A stretch of DNA of 64,000 nucleotides from the NCBI GenBank assembly GCA_021018995.1, contig CM037591.1, positions 71,637,901-71,701,900 on the forward strand, read 5' to 3'. Shown one piece after another: positions 33,093 to 46,332 of the stretch. The position numbers were made by a program, and so were the translations under genes. The stretch comes from Chloranthus sessilifolius. Its lineage: Eukaryota > Streptophyta > Magnoliopsida > Chloranthales > Chloranthaceae. How positions within the stretch are numbered: the first letter of the stretch is position 1; each line of letters starts with the position of its first letter. The notes below the pieces were generated by a model. That model saw only the letters and a list, made by a program, of their open reading frames with translations, was not told where the DNA came from and searched no databases.

Positions 33093-36000
33093 CAGTTTCT
33101 GAGCACTTCTCGGGTTTGAACCTTGAAACCCATTTTTCTTCAATTTTTTCTTCTTTTTCTTCTTTTAATCCATCATTTATATCCTATTTAATATACATAA
33201 AATATCAAAAACATACCTTAAACAAGTGGATCTCCTCTAGATTTGATCCACCCACATCTCAACTCAATAGGGTTTCAAAACCCCTTCCTCCAAATCTTTT
33301 CAAGATCTAATCACAAGCTCAACCACTAGATCTTCTTCAAGATCATCATCACCCACTCATCTTCACATATACTTCACATCCATACGGTGGATCCAAGCTT
33401 TGGATCAAGAGAAATTATCCTATTCCCTCAAATCTCTTTCTTTAAAACCCTATTCCTCTTTCTTTCTCTCCCTCTCTCTAACTAAAAATATAAGCATTTG
33501 GGAAAACATGTGGGAGAACCCTCTTCCGTCTAGCATGTGTTAAGCTTATGTGTTAGACCCACATACACACTTAAGCTATATTACCTCCACATAGCTCACG
33601 TGTGAAACACATACACACCTAAGTGTGTATGTGGTAGTTGTGGTTCCCTTGTGAATCGCAAACACATACACACAGTGTATGCCGCACGTGACCTGTCCTA
33701 TACGCACACCAAGGCACACTATTCAAAGTCGGGCATGCATCCCGAGGTATACTATTCATAGGTCAAAATTTTGAGATGTTACATTATCCCCACCTTATAA
33801 AATTTTCATCTTCAAAAATTGCCCTAAGTAATCAGGTCTTACCACATGCATCAGGTTAAACATTTACGCCCAGATACGAATCGATTTACATAAAAATACA
33901 TTCAGGGTTGTTACATTATCACCTTGTAATTTGAGCACTTTCCCTTTCCCTACTGTCAGTTGGTGATTCTTTTCAGATAGCTGGTCATATAGTGACTGTT
34001 GATATTCTTTGTAGTCTTTTTCTTTCTTAGTTTCCCTAGCATCTGGGTCGCCAAGGAATTCTGTCAATTGCTTTACCAGCTGTGCTATTTTATCCTCATA
34101 TTCTTTTTCCTATCTTTCCCATATTTGATGGTTTTCTTTCAGAATCTTATTTTCTTCTTGTACCTGTGCAACTTGATTTCTAAGGGCTGCAGTTTCCTCT
34201 TGAATTTTCTTATTTATTTTGGATACCCAATGCACATAATATTCTTTTATTGCCTTCTATTTTATGTTCGTAATCATATCTTGCTTTTCCTGTGTAGTAG
34301 GCATGTTGTCTCATACTCTGCTTTTCAACATATGTATTTCATCCATCATTCTCCTTACAACACCTGGTAATTGGGCATTGGAAAGTTGTCATTGCTCTAT
34401 TTCTTTTAATCTTCTCTCCAGATCAGTTTGTTCAATCATTGGGACTATTGAGTAGTAGCTGGAATAGACATTTCTTGATATAAGAGAGCGCTGAAGCTCG
34501 CTCATGGGGCTTCGATATGTAGTCTTAGTTCTGCAACATGGGATGTAGGCGCTGTGGTGGTGGTTATAGAGTCAACAGGGGATGGGACTTCGATTTCCTG
34601 ATTTGTTCCTACTATTTGAGATGTAGGAGGTTGAACTGATAATGTTACTTATGGAGAAATCGGTTGAAGATTGACAAGGACTTGGCTAGAAGTAGCCATT
34701 ATAACATTCTGTTGTTCTTCTGGTGCCAGAGTATCTTCTGTTGCTTCCCTGATTGGATTCTCCGATTTTGCTTTGGTAGAAGTTGCTTCGATTTCATGGG
34801 GCATAGCAAGCCCTATTGGTGAATCCAAAGCTGAGTCATATAGACTGGCTTGATCTTCAATTGGTATTCTTTCCTCAGGTACTCTCTTTGTCACTGGAGA
34901 ATTGCTTTTCGCCTTTTCAAGGGTGGAGTAAAAGTACTCACACCTTCTTCTATAACCACTGCTTCAGTGGTTTCAGTTCCTGCTGCCTGTTCTATGGCAG
35001 TCTCTAACTGTTCTGGGGCTATCTCTAGTGTAGATAAGACCTTTTTTGGTTGTACCGAGATAGGAATTTTCTCTTTGTTTGTGGCACTTAAAGTTCTTTG
35101 ATAGGTCTGAGGTGTTAGGCTCTCATTGCTATGGGGCAATGCTTTTTCCTTGGGATGAATATTATATCCCACATTTTCCAACAGATTTGTGATTAGCCCA
35201 CAAAAGGGTAGATATAATTTACATGTTTGGTATTTATTTTGCGGTAACTTCTCCCTTACTGTGTTCATCACCTCCAAAACGTAAGAAGGAACATCAAACC
35301 AATAGCGGTGTGCCATTAGGTATAAAGCTTTTACAAAGAGGGCTCTTCTCTAGGTTCCATGTCCCGTAGGGTGGACAATTTTGAAAATTAAAACATCAAA
35401 AAAGTATAGGGATAAATTTCGTTCCTCTAAATCTTTATGCAAAAAGAATGACTTATCATTAGGTGGCATGCCTAGCAAATCTGTGGCCATTTGAATGAAA
35501 TCTGGCAGAGTCTCAGGTGAAGGTCTAAGGATATTTACTTCCAGAGTGCCAGTGGACAGCCCAGGTCTTTCCAAGGGTGCATTCATCACCCCAGCAACCA
35601 TTACTTTTATAATCAAAATTGGGAATCCTTCAATGGTTGTTGATAGGATGGGGACAGGTCCTTTGCTGCTATTGTTCATATTTGCATAAATTAGTCTTAC
35701 CAATCTAGGGTAGACTTGGGTAACTCTAGGCTCTATAAAATAATGGAGCCCAGCATCCTTAAAATATTTAATTGCCTCTCCTCCCATCTCCAATTTTTCT
35801 AAGGCATCAGCGTCAACTGCAACCTCGGCTCCCACGATGTGTTGTTTTATTGAAGTAGGGGGTTTACTCGCTAAGGTTTCAGAGGACGCTAGCTTTTTAC
35901 CTTTATCTAATTTGAGTCCCCTTTTTGGGGTAAACACATAATCTTTCTCGGTTGTGTCTGTGGGACCTTCCCTGATAACTACCCCTAAGGATCTGATTTT

Positions 36001-36473
36001 CTTTTTAGGAGGGTCTATTGCTTTAGATTTAGCTTTTATGGGAACAGACCGTGCGATACGGTGAATAATTAGGGTGTTATCAGAATTGTTACCTTCATCT
36101 TCTTCCCCATCTTTCCTTTGTCTTTTTCCCTGTTCGTTCGTCATTTCTCTCTTCAACAAAAGTTAATCAATACTATTAATCAAACTTAAAAACCAAGTAT
36201 TGAATAAACAACCCATGCAAAACACTCTTTTATTGAAAATCATTCCCTTACCATGTCGACGATTGAAACCCTAATTTAATTTTACGTGGTGAAATGCTCA
36301 TAAGGTTCCTCAAAATAAAATGGAAGGCAAAAAGGATTTTTATGAAAATGTATGGTTTGATTGGGTAGTAGAATGGTTAAGATTACAGGAGATTCAAAAA
36401 AGAGAGGGAAGCCAAGAGAGGAAAAAGATAAAATTGAAGGAATTTGAAAATGGGATCGACATACCCCCTTTTA

Positions 36474-36760
36474 GAATATATGGGTCCTATTTTCAGCAAT
36501 GACCTACTAAGCTGGTCATTATTCACTTTTAACTAGAATCGCAAGTTGAGTCTAGGATTTACTGAGTTAAGAATCGCAATCGCTAAACTTCTGTCTAAAC
36601 ACACTCACGATCAATCGTAAATCCATACGATTGTTCGTTATACTAGTAAGTAAAAATTACGATCTATCATTTTCTCAACGATTTAGGTTGTAACATAATA
36701 CTTTTAAAAGAACGAAAAAAATGAAATGAAATAGTTTACATAGTTTACAATTGGTGCTAC
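36474..36760 (-). promoter_or_regulatory. internal motif array before second ORF of A
   Basis: Several AATCGTAAATC, AATCGCAATCGC, ATTACGATC and CAACGATTT motifs (36535-36720) match the motif style of the A LTR. On minus they lie upstream of a weak TATA (CCCATATATTC, 36474-36484), about 300 bases before the second ORF. The right end is cut by insertion of B. Confidence 0.5.
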
Positions 36761-38280
36761 GGATCAATTTTAAATGAACCCTTGCAAGTGTACAAGATCT
36801 GTTCTAGTAAGGCAGGAACAAGGGTGTCGAACCCACAGGGAAATCTGAAATTTTAATCAATTCTTCTTAGAGATTTAGAAAATATCCCCGAGGAAGTACC
36901 AAGGGGCAGATTTAATTTTTACCAAAAATTAACACTTTTCTAATTGCAAGAAAGAAAATAAATTAATCTGAAAATTTTGTAATGAGAAATTTAAGAACAA
37001 ATTTTAAGACGAGATCAAGGAATATGCTACCCCAGATTTGCATCCCTTTCTATTATTAAACCCACAGTTTTATTAATCATCAAACACACCATCATTCCAA
37101 AAGATCAGATGACTAATAATTAAGCATGATCATTAACCCGGCATACCCTATCTAAAAACGATGACTCAGCCTAACATTGCGGTATGAATCATGCTAAAAG
37201 CATAGCGTATCTCATGATGTTTAGATCAAAACAACATAAACATAATCACAAACTTTGAGAAAACGATTTGATGATGACAATATTATACTATGGCATTAAA
37301 CATAAAATATGGGTACTTATCTGGGGATCGCATCTTCTCCGATCTACAGCTTTTAGCCACTCATCCTTGGTGCAAGATCTTCAATTTCATTCAAGTCCAT
37401 TCCCAAGAGAAAAGAAAACTAAAAATAAAAATATGTTCTAAGCAAGTCTCTTTACAAAAAAATCTAAACTAAAAACTAAACTAAAATTAAAAACTAAAAG
37501 CTCTCGGAAGATAACCCTACACTAAAAACTCTATATTCCAAAAAGCTCTCCCTTTTACAAAGCCGTGGGCCTCTTATTTATAATAGCCGATTCAAACTAA
37601 CCCTAGTTGCCTCAATCGATTGAGGCTTAGATCTCAATCGATTGAGGCTTAGATCTCAATCAATTGAACTTTGAATTTGACCTCCTTTAAGACACTTTTG
37701 CCTTTTTGTCTCAATCGATTGAAATTCATGTCTCAATCGATTGACACTAGTTGGAAGTAGATGCCCTATTTGGTGGAAATCTCCAATATGCCCTCAGACT
37801 TGAAATGCCAGTTGAAATGCAGGACTTTTCGCTAGGTTAGATTTCTCCTCATTTGGGTTGGATAGTGCTCTTGGCGTGGTTGAATTAGAAGGATACTTTC
37901 TTTGTCGCGTGGTTGCTTTTATTCATCATCCATCGCTAGGTTGATTTACAAATTGTCTTCGCTAGGTTGAAATCTCATGAGTCGCTAGGTTGAATTGTGT
38001 GCGAACCGCGACCATTTCTTCCAATACACTTTGTTCCTCGGCAACTTCAATATCTTCCCTTCTTGATGGAGTTTGATTCCTTCACGGATTTCAGGCTTCT
38101 TTGGACCCTTTTGTCCATAGCTCTTTTGTAGCCTTTAATTTCTTTCTTTTATACACTTGGAAGATCCAAAGGTCAGAAACACCTGTTATCATCAAAACCT
38201 CACAACAACCATCAAATACTTTCATCGAACGGCTAAGTGTAGGATTTAAGGTATGAAATATAGTCATATTTCAACGATCA
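36761..38280 (-). repeat. 3' LTR of B
   Basis: TATA box TATAAATA on minus at 37575-37582. TCAATCGATTGA motifs lie upstream at about 37610-37672 and 37712-37745. Confidence 0.9.
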
Positions 38281-40415
38281 CACCCCAAACCTACACTTTG
38301 CTAGTCCTCGTGCAAAGAGAATGATAAATATAAAAATAAAACTAACATCCTAAAATTTAAATGCCACTTTCGTAGGGAACACGATTGCACTTAGCATGTG
38401 CAACAAGCCTTTAAACCCCTAGGTGATCCCTAGTGGAGGAGTTGTGTCTCCTGAGGGTTTATAGTGAAGTTACCCACAAACTTCCAAACCATCGGCAAAA
38501 TTGAGTTTTCAAAACATGATTTTTTTATAACATATATACCATTCAAAAACAAAAACATCATTAATTGGTTCAACATGTGAATCATCAATCTTAAATACCA
38601 ATGTCATGTCAATCATGCTAGTATCCATTCAAATTAATCTAATGCTCAAATTGTTAGATAACTCATTCATTCATGCTTAAACGTGAAGTGTGTGCATACC
38701 AAAACCAAGATTCATCCATCTTAGAACTAGTCCAAACGGAAAATCATCGGATCTCATGTCTCAACTCAATCCTCACTTTAGGTATACTCTCGAAATAAAA
38801 TCACTCCGATGATGGGTAAGTTTTCGCACACATGTGAGAGATCAATACAAAACAAATCAAAAGGTCTCACATGATAAATGAAACACGATGTAATCAATGA
38901 ACAAAAAAAACAGATCTCATAAGAACAGATACTTGAATATCCTAAGCATGTCATATCAAGTGTCATAGGTATCACATATTTACTCTCCACAAGGCAGTTA
39001 CCAATGCAAGATCAGATCATGAAGGTCTTTTGTAGGGTTGTAATGGGGCTCAGGAAAGGGTAAGAAAGAAAGGGAATTTAGATTCAAAATTTCTGAGAAA
39101 TCAGAAAAGGTACTAACTTTTTCTTTCTATTGCTCTTCTTTTTCTTTTCTAATTTCTCACCATTTTTTTTTTTCAATATTTTTCTTTTCTCACTCTTTCT
39201 TCTTCTTTTGAATTTCTTTTCTTAATGGTACCTCACATTTTTCATTCTTTGTCAAATTTCTCTTTTTTTTTTTTTTTTTTTTTATATTTTTGCCATACAC
39301 TCTCAGTAAACACCACAACTCGGTATCCCTCCACTTACTCTCTTTTCACTCATTTTCATCCCTCGTTCCCAACGTCTCAGAAATAAGAAGGGTAAAGCTG
39401 AATTTTCAGAAATGGTAAAGGGTTAAAGGTTAATGTGGCTTATCAAAGAATGTATAAAGGTAAATTTTTCAATAGGCTCAAAGGGGTACTAGAAGGATAA
39501 ATTTATATGAGGTGGGACATTTTAAGCACAAACGAGCCAAAGATGGCCTTCAATCATATCCTTAAAAGATGGTAATCTTGCCTATTTGTCTTGAGTAGAT
39601 ATACAGTACGTTCTAACACAATAATATGAATTTGATTTCATGCAAAGTCACAAGCCAAAAATAAAATGTATGAGATTATGCAAAATAATTCGTATTCAAA
39701 GAAAACTCTGAGTTTATGTATTCACTCATCAATGACGGGAAATTAACTCTAAAGCTCACCAGGTTTAGTCTCCACTAAGAACCTACGATCCAACGTTTGA
39801 AATAATTCATCGATTTCTAAATCTTAGCTTGGTATAAGTGCACAAATTCTAAGCATGAATTTCAAAGTCATCCACAAATTATCACATTAAGCTTCATTAT
39901 CCTAGATATAAGTAATCAAAATATGCCATCAATATTCTCAAAATTAAATTCTCATGCATCATCAACTAAAGTTTGAAAACTACTGCAAAGTAAATCATGT
40001 ATGATGGTTAAAATTGTTTATTTATTATTATTATTATTTATTATTTATTTTTTTTTAAATACATAACACAAGATAGATAACCATACCCCCAAACCTAAGA
40101 ATGACAATGTCCTCATTGTTTGAAATAAGTAGGCACCCCCAAACCTGTTGAAAAGTACCTCACACAAAGATCAGGTGCAGAGAATATATGCATCAAATTA
40201 GAACATGACCAAAAATAGATTGAAGGTAATGTGGCTATATGTATTTGGAAAGTAAAAACAACCTAAACTAAAAACTAAATTCTAGAACTAACAAAAACAA
40301 AAAGGAAAACAAAAATAAGTAAAACACACTGGGTTGCCTCCCAGGAAGCGCTGAGTTTAAGTGTCGACAGCTCGACCTCTTCATTGCTCAAATACCTGGA
40401 TCAACTGTTTCAATT
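38281..40415 (-). other. conserved 3' region of B
   Basis: It has the same landmarks as A and C: paired hairpins at 38419-38433 and 38437-38452, a T-rich tract near 39120-39300, and GACAATGTCCTCATTGT near 40104-40120. No coding region was found. Confidence 0.65.
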
Positions 40416-43308
40416 TCACAGTTGATGGCTGCTCGGTTGATAAATTCGGTCAACGGCCTTTACTTTAACAGGTAGTGATTCTACCTCAGGCACACTGTTA
40501 GCATCTTGACATGGTGAACACCAAATTTTCTCTTCTAATTGCCTCCTTTTAGATCCCTTTTTCTCAGAGAAGGCCAACAAAGCCGTTTCAACTTCTTCTT
40601 TGATGAGCATTGATGGTAATGCTTCATCCATTACTTTGTCCATGCGATCGATGTAAAAACAATCGACCTCATCCTCGTCAGGGAAATGGTTCATCGTATG
40701 GAAAATATTCAATCGAACCTTCATGTTTCCAAAAGAAAAGTCCATGACACCTGTTCGACAATTTATGCAAGCGTTGGCAGTAGCGAGAAATGGACGTCCA
40801 AGGATGATGGGGACTTGATTAATTGATTTAACAGATGATTCCATGTCCAAAACAACAAAATCCACTGGAAAGACAAACTTATCTATTCCAACCAAGACAT
40901 CCTCAATAACGCCTCGCCTTTTCGATCTATCTGCCCGATTCTTGCGGTGTGACCGTTGTGGGTCTCAATTCACCCAGTCCGAGTTTCTCGTACAATGAAT
41001 ATGGGATTAAATTAACACTGGCTCCCAAATCCAATAACGCTTTCCCAACTGGTTGCCCACCAATGACACATGGAGCAGAGGAACTGTGGGTCTTTTAGTT
41101 TTTGTGGGGTTTCCAATTGCAATATGGAACTGACTTGATTAGTCAAGAACACTTTCCTCGAAACATGATTACGTGCCTTTCTCTTCCGAGTGCATAAATC
41201 TTTGAAAAACTTTCAATACTCAGGCACTTGCTTGATCGTTTCAAGCAATGGAAGGTTTATCTTTACTTGCTTAAATGTTTCAAAAATATCTTCCATTTTT
41301 GTTGGTCCCTTTCCCATTCTTGATGGAGGAGTTAGGCATTGAGGAAATGGTGCCTTTGGGACAAAAGGTGCGGATTCCATTTCTAATTCTTGTTCATGCC
41401 CTTGTTGGCCAAGTGAAGGAGGCTCGTCTTCCATTACTTTGTCTTTTCCCTTCTCTCTTCTTTTCTCCTCCTCTTTCTCTTTCCTTTTCTCTTTCTCTGT
41501 TCTTTTCTCGGACTCTTTCTCTTCTTCTCTTTCTTTTGACTCTTTCTCTTTTTCCATTTCTCTTGCTTCGTCTTGCTCTGCTTCTCCTTCTTCCTCTTCC
41601 GCTGATTCTCTTGCTTCTGTAGGCATTTCCACTTGATTATCAACTTCACGTCCACTTCTCAGCACTGTAACAGCTTTTAATTCTTGATAGTTGGATGGTC
41701 CCTCACTAGATGATGTTTGACCCCGAGGATTGTTGACGGGTTGGCTGGGAAGCCTACCTTCCGCTCGTTGGCTCAGTTGATTAGTCAATTGACTAAATTG
41801 ATCTAACATCATCTGTTGAAAAGCTTGCATGCTTCGCATCATCTTTTCTTCCAGATCAGAATCTTTTGAATTGTTGGCATGAGATTGATTTAGATTCTGA
41901 TTGAAATTCTGGTTGTTACGGTATTCAGTATATGGATGATCATACGGAGCATTCTGCTGGAAATTAGAATTCTGCTGGAAATTCTGTGGTGGGCGGAAAT
42001 TTGGCTGAAATTTTTGTGGAAAAACTTGTTGTCCACCCATTGGATTGGCTTTGTATGGCTGGTGTACCTGACCGGTTTGGTTCAATCCACCCCATCCTAA
42101 GTTGGGGTGATTTTTCCATTCCGGATTGTAGGTATTGGAGTACATGTTACTACCTCGATAAGATTGAGTCTCATTGACCCGCTCTTGACGAGTAGGTCCA
42201 TCAAGGAAGAATGACAAGGTAGTGGGGCACTCATTAGCCATATGACACGGGTGGTCACAAATTGAGCACACAATGGGGTGTGAGAACTTTAGCTTGCTTG
42301 CAGACTAACAACATGTTCATCTGTTTGGACAACATATCAACCTTCGTTGATCGATCAGAGGTATTGTTGTTGACCTCATACAATCCCTTTTTGGTCAACC
42401 TATGAGCTTCAGGCGCAAAGGCCAACGTGGTCCGCCCCAGTGTCTCACTTTGTATCGAAGTTTGATACAACTTCTCAAACAATGCCCACAATTCATCAGC
42501 TTCTTTTGTGGCACAAGATCCACCACAAGATGCATCAAGCATGCGTGTTTCTTGAGGAATTGGTCGTTTGTAAAAGCTGTGGACTTGTTTCCACCTTGGA
42601 GTTTGATGATTAGGGCGACTTCTCATTAATCCCTTAAAGCGTTCCCAACATTCATCGAATGTTTGATGAGTTGTTGGGAAAAGAATTGAATCTTTTGGCG
42701 CAACTCAATGGCCTTCGTCATGGAAAGTACTTCTTGAGGAACCGGCGATGTAGCTCGCCCAACTCCAAATAGATTGTGGTTCTAAAGAATAGAACCACGT
42801 TTTTCCCTTATCTCGTAAAGAGAACGGAAAGAGTCGAAGCTTCGCTATCTCGTCAGTAACGTTGTGGACTCTGAACATTTTGCATACCCCAGTGAATTCA
42901 TTTAAATGAACGTGTGGATTTTCATTTGCCAAACCATGGAAAATTGGTAGCATATGAATCATCGCGATTTGAATTCATAGTGGTTCCACAGGATGGGAGC
43001 ATGCATGATGCATTCTCCGATCCTCGTAAAAAGATCATTATAATATTCAAGTGTTCTAGGTCCCTCATAGTAATTATTGTTCCCATTATGTCCATTATTT
43101 GCATTGTTGCCATTAAGTTGTTGTTTCCATTCATTTCTTGCTCTTGATCACCATGGTATCGATTATGATATTCGATTCCTTTGGATTCTCGATTGTCTAA
43201 AGATCGTTCGATCTCCGGATTAAATAGTAAGTGTGGGTGATGAGAGCAGTAAAGTTCATACACCACACTCACAATCAAGGGTTTGAAGAATCCAAAATAA
43301 ATCCACAC
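40416..43308 (-). pseudogene. gag and protease region of B
   Basis: From right to left: an Athila-type gag (LPIFHGLANENPHVHLNEF; RLFPFSLRDKGKTWFYSL), a CCHC zinc knuckle (CSICDHPCHMANEC, at about 42225-42270), an Asn/Gln-rich part, a long Glu/Lys-rich run (about 41420-41610), and an aspartic protease with LDLGASVNLIPYSLY near 41000-41045. The usual IILGRPFLATANA segment follows. The region is broken. Confidence 0.8.
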
Positions 43309-44010
43309 AATCTCAATCGATTGAGGCTGGTCTCAATAGATTAATGACACAAATTTGCATAAAAATGACTTTATCAGTCAATCGATTGAGGGGCTGCTCT
43401 CAATCGATTGAGGTTCCAAGAGTAAAAAAAACACACAGAATTTCACACCAAGACTTTGTCAGTCAATCGATTGAGAGGCTGCTCTCAATCGATTGAGGTT
43501 CCAAGATTAAAGCACACAAGAGTTGTGTCAATTGATTGACATAGGAATGTCAATCGATTGAACAAAGAGTAGAGAGCACACAAAAAGTTTGTCAGTCAAT
43601 CTATTGAGGAGCTACTCTCAATAGATTGAGGTTCAAGGGTCACAAAGCACACAGAACTACACACTAATGACTTTGCCAGTCAATCTATTGAGGGGCTGCT
43701 CTCAATCGATTGAGGTTCCAAGATTAAAGCACACAAGAGTTGTGTCAATTGATTGACATAGGAATGTCAATCGATTGAACAAAGAGTAGAGAGCACACAA
43801 AAAGTTTGTCAGTCAATCTATTAAGGAGCTACTCTCAATAGATTGAGGTTCAAGGGTCACAAAGCACACAGAACTACACACTAATGACTTTGCCAGTCAA
43901 TCTATTGAGGGGCTGCTCTCAATCGATTGAGAGAAGGCAAGAACTTCACAAAAGTTTAAAATCCAGTGTCAATCGATTGACATAGACTGGTCAATCGATT
44001 GAGAGAAAAG
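43306..44010. repeat. TCAATCGATTGA array in B leader
   Basis: Around 20 copies of CTCAATCGATTGAGG-like palindromes and variants occur here. They are arranged in a larger repeat of about 205 bases present twice (about 43502-43707 and 43708-43912). A further small group lies at 44590-44735. Confidence 0.9.
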
Positions 44011-44059
44011 TGCATAGTGACCAAAGTAAGGAGAAAGAGGAAAGAAAAACAATCAGAAA

Positions 44060-44500
44060 TTTTTTTTTTTAATTTAATTTTTTTTTTTTTTTTTTCTAAA
44101 ACTTTCCTAAAAGAAAAACTTCTAAACTAGGAATATAAACTAAGAATATAAAATCCTTCCTAAAAAAAAAACTTCTAAACAAGAATATAAACCTTCCTAA
44201 AAATATAAACTTCCTAAAATAAAAACTTCCTAAAAGAATTTAAAAAAAAAAAAAAAAAAAAAAATATAAACGTCCTAAAATATAAACTTCCTAAAAGAAT
44301 AAAAAATAAAAATATAAACTTCCTAAAATAAAAACTTCCTAAAAGAATAAAAAATAAAAATATAAACTTCCTAAAAACTATTTTTAGAAAATCCTATAAA
44401 ATCTAAAAGAGGAAAATAAAAAATAAAAAAAAAAAAAGAATCCTACTAAACTAAGAACTTCTAAAAACCTAAACTTCCTAAAAGAATATTGCAAAATCTA
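44060..44500. repeat. AT-rich minisatellite in B leader
   Basis: Many units of ATATAAACTTCCTAAAA and poly-A/T runs. Confidence 0.85.
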
Positions 44501-44790
44501 ATCTAAGAGAGAAGAATTAAGGAAAGAAATTTGTTTTTGATTTTTTCTATTTTTTATTTTTTTTATTTTTTATTTTTTCTATTTTCACTTTCAATCTATT
44601 GTGAGTTGTGTCAATAGATTGAGACACAATTATTGCTAAAGACACACACACGATTGAGAACAAGGCTCAATCGATTGGTACCCTACACACACACAAAATA
44701 GAGTCAATCGATTGAGGGGATATTCTCAATCGACTGACTGCTATAAAAACAAAAATCTCTAATCGGAATTAACCAAAATTTCGCCGATTT

Positions 44791-44807
44791 CCCCGGCAAC
44801 GGCGCCA
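44791..44807 (-). other. tRNA-Asp-type primer site of B
   Basis: On minus, TGGCGCCGTTGCCGGGG. This matches the 3' end of plant tRNA-Asp and is usual in Athila and some Tat elements. It is 6 bases from the LTR. Confidence 0.85.
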
Positions 44808-44813
44808 AAAACT

Positions 44814-46332
44814 TGATCAATTTTAAATGAACCCTTGCAAGTGTACAAGATCTGTTCTAGTAAGGCAGGAACAAGGGTGTCGAACCCACAGGGAAATCTG
44901 AAATTTTAATCAATTCTTCCTAGAGATTTAGAAAATATCCCCGAGGAAGTACCAAGGCGATTTAATTTTACCAAAAATTAACACTTTTCTAATTGCAAGA
45001 AAAGAAAATAAATTAATCAAAATTTTGTAATGAGAAATTTAAGAACAAATTTTAAGAACGAGATCAAGGAATATGCTACCCAGTTGCATCCCTTTCTATT
45101 ATTAAACCGGTTTTATTAATCATCAAACACACCATCATTCCAAAAGATCGGATGACTAGTAATTAAGCATAATCATTAACCCATCATACCCTATCTAAAA
45201 GCGATGACTCACATTCTAACATTGCGGTATGAATCATGCTAAAAGCATAAGCGTATCTCATGATGTTTAGATCAAAACAACATAAACATAATCACAAACT
45301 TTGAGAAAAGATTTGATGATGACAATATTATACTATGGCATTAAACATAAAATATGGGTACTTATCCGGGATCGCATCTTCCCGATCTACGCCTTTTAGC
45401 CACTCATCCTTGGTGCAAGATCTTCAATTTCATTCAAGTCCATTCCCAAGAGAAAAGAAAACTAAAAATAAAAATATGTTCTAAGCAAGTCTCTTTACAA
45501 AAAAATCTAAACTAAAAACTAAACTAAAATTAAAAACTAAAAGCTCTCGGAAGATAACCCTACACTAAAAACTCTATATTCCAAAAAGCTCTCCCTTTTA
45601 CAAAGCCGTGGGCCTCTTATTTATAATAGCCGATTCAAACTAACCCTAGTTGCCTCAATCGATTGAGGCTTAGATCTCAATCGATTGAACTTTGAATTTA
45701 ACCTCCTTTAAGACACTTTTGCCTTTTTGTCTCAATCGATTGAAATTCATGTCTCAATCGATTGACACTAGTTGGAAGTAGATGCCCTATTTGGTGGAAA
45801 TCTCCAATATGCCCTCAGCAGAAACAGTCGCCAGGTTGAAATGCACAGACTTTCGCTAGGTTAGATTTCTCCTCGCTGGGTTGGATAGTGCTCTTCGCGT
45901 GGTTGAATTGGAGAAGGATACTTTCACTGTCGCGTGGTTGCTTTTATTCATCAGTCATCGCTAGGTTGACTGCACAGCCGTCTTCGCTAGGTTGAAATGC
46001 TGTAGTCGCTAGGTTGAATTGTGGCGGGGAACATGCTGACCATTCTTCCAAGCTATGAAGGCTTATTTACACTTTGTTCCTCGCGGCAACTTCAATATCT
46101 TCCCCTTCTTGATGGAGTTTGATTCCCTTCACGGATTTCAGCGCTTCTTTGGACCCTTTTTGTCCATAGCTCTTTTGTAGCCTTTAATTTCCTTCTTTTA
46201 TACACTTGGAAGATCCAAATGTCAGAAACACCTGTTATCATCAAAACCTCACAACAACCATCAAATACTTTCATCGAACGGCTAAGTGTAGGATTTAAGG
46301 TATGAAATATAGTCATATTTCAGCACCGATCA
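44814..46332 (-). repeat. 5' LTR of B
   Basis: The partner of 36761-38280. The TCAATCGATTGA motifs (45654-45690, 45731-45765) have one unit fewer in the first cluster. Confidence 0.9.

Larger units (their letters stand above)
30538..33915 (-). mobile_element. reduced Tekay-type element H
   Basis: It is flanked by identical 5-base target copies TTATC (30533-30537 and 33916-33920). The left edge is TGTGACAGC and the right edge GTTGTTACA, inverted copies as at LTR ends. Its parts are an almost complete LTR (30538-33783), the end of the body with a Tekay-type polypurine tract (AAGGTGGGGATAATG on minus), and a short stretch of the other LTR. It has no coding region left. Confidence 0.75.
30112..36159 (-). 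pseudogene. second ORF region of A, split by element H
   Basis: It comprises 33916-36159 and 30112-30537, with H between. From the start it has a charged Lys/Glu/Asp stretch (KRQRKDGEEDEGNN) and then a domain with EAIKYFKDAGL and VYPRLVRLIYANM. A Lys/Glu/Gln-rich coiled-coil part (about 33920-34450) and an acidic tail follow. The domain matches the pattern in the C second ORF and, as I recall it, the Pfam family 'putative plant transposon protein' (Transposase_32). Its role is unknown. It is a broken fossil. An Athila env-like product is the alternative, but no membrane segment is seen. Confidence 0.55.
36761..46332 (-). mobile_element. Athila-like LTR element B, gag-protease only
   Basis: Its LTRs are 36761-38280 and 44814-46332 (about 1520 bases each). 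The tRNA-Asp-type primer site is 44791-44807 and the polypurine-like tract lies beside 38281. The body has gag, protease and a 3' region; no RT, integrase or second ORF is seen. Long stretches of the LTRs are identical, so it is the youngest element here. A clean target duplication could not be read. The reading frames are broken in several places. Confidence 0.85.

Noticed and set aside
41275-41636. Leu/Phe/Ser-rich plus-strand frames
   Set aside because: They are the antisense of the Glu/Lys-rich run in the B gag.
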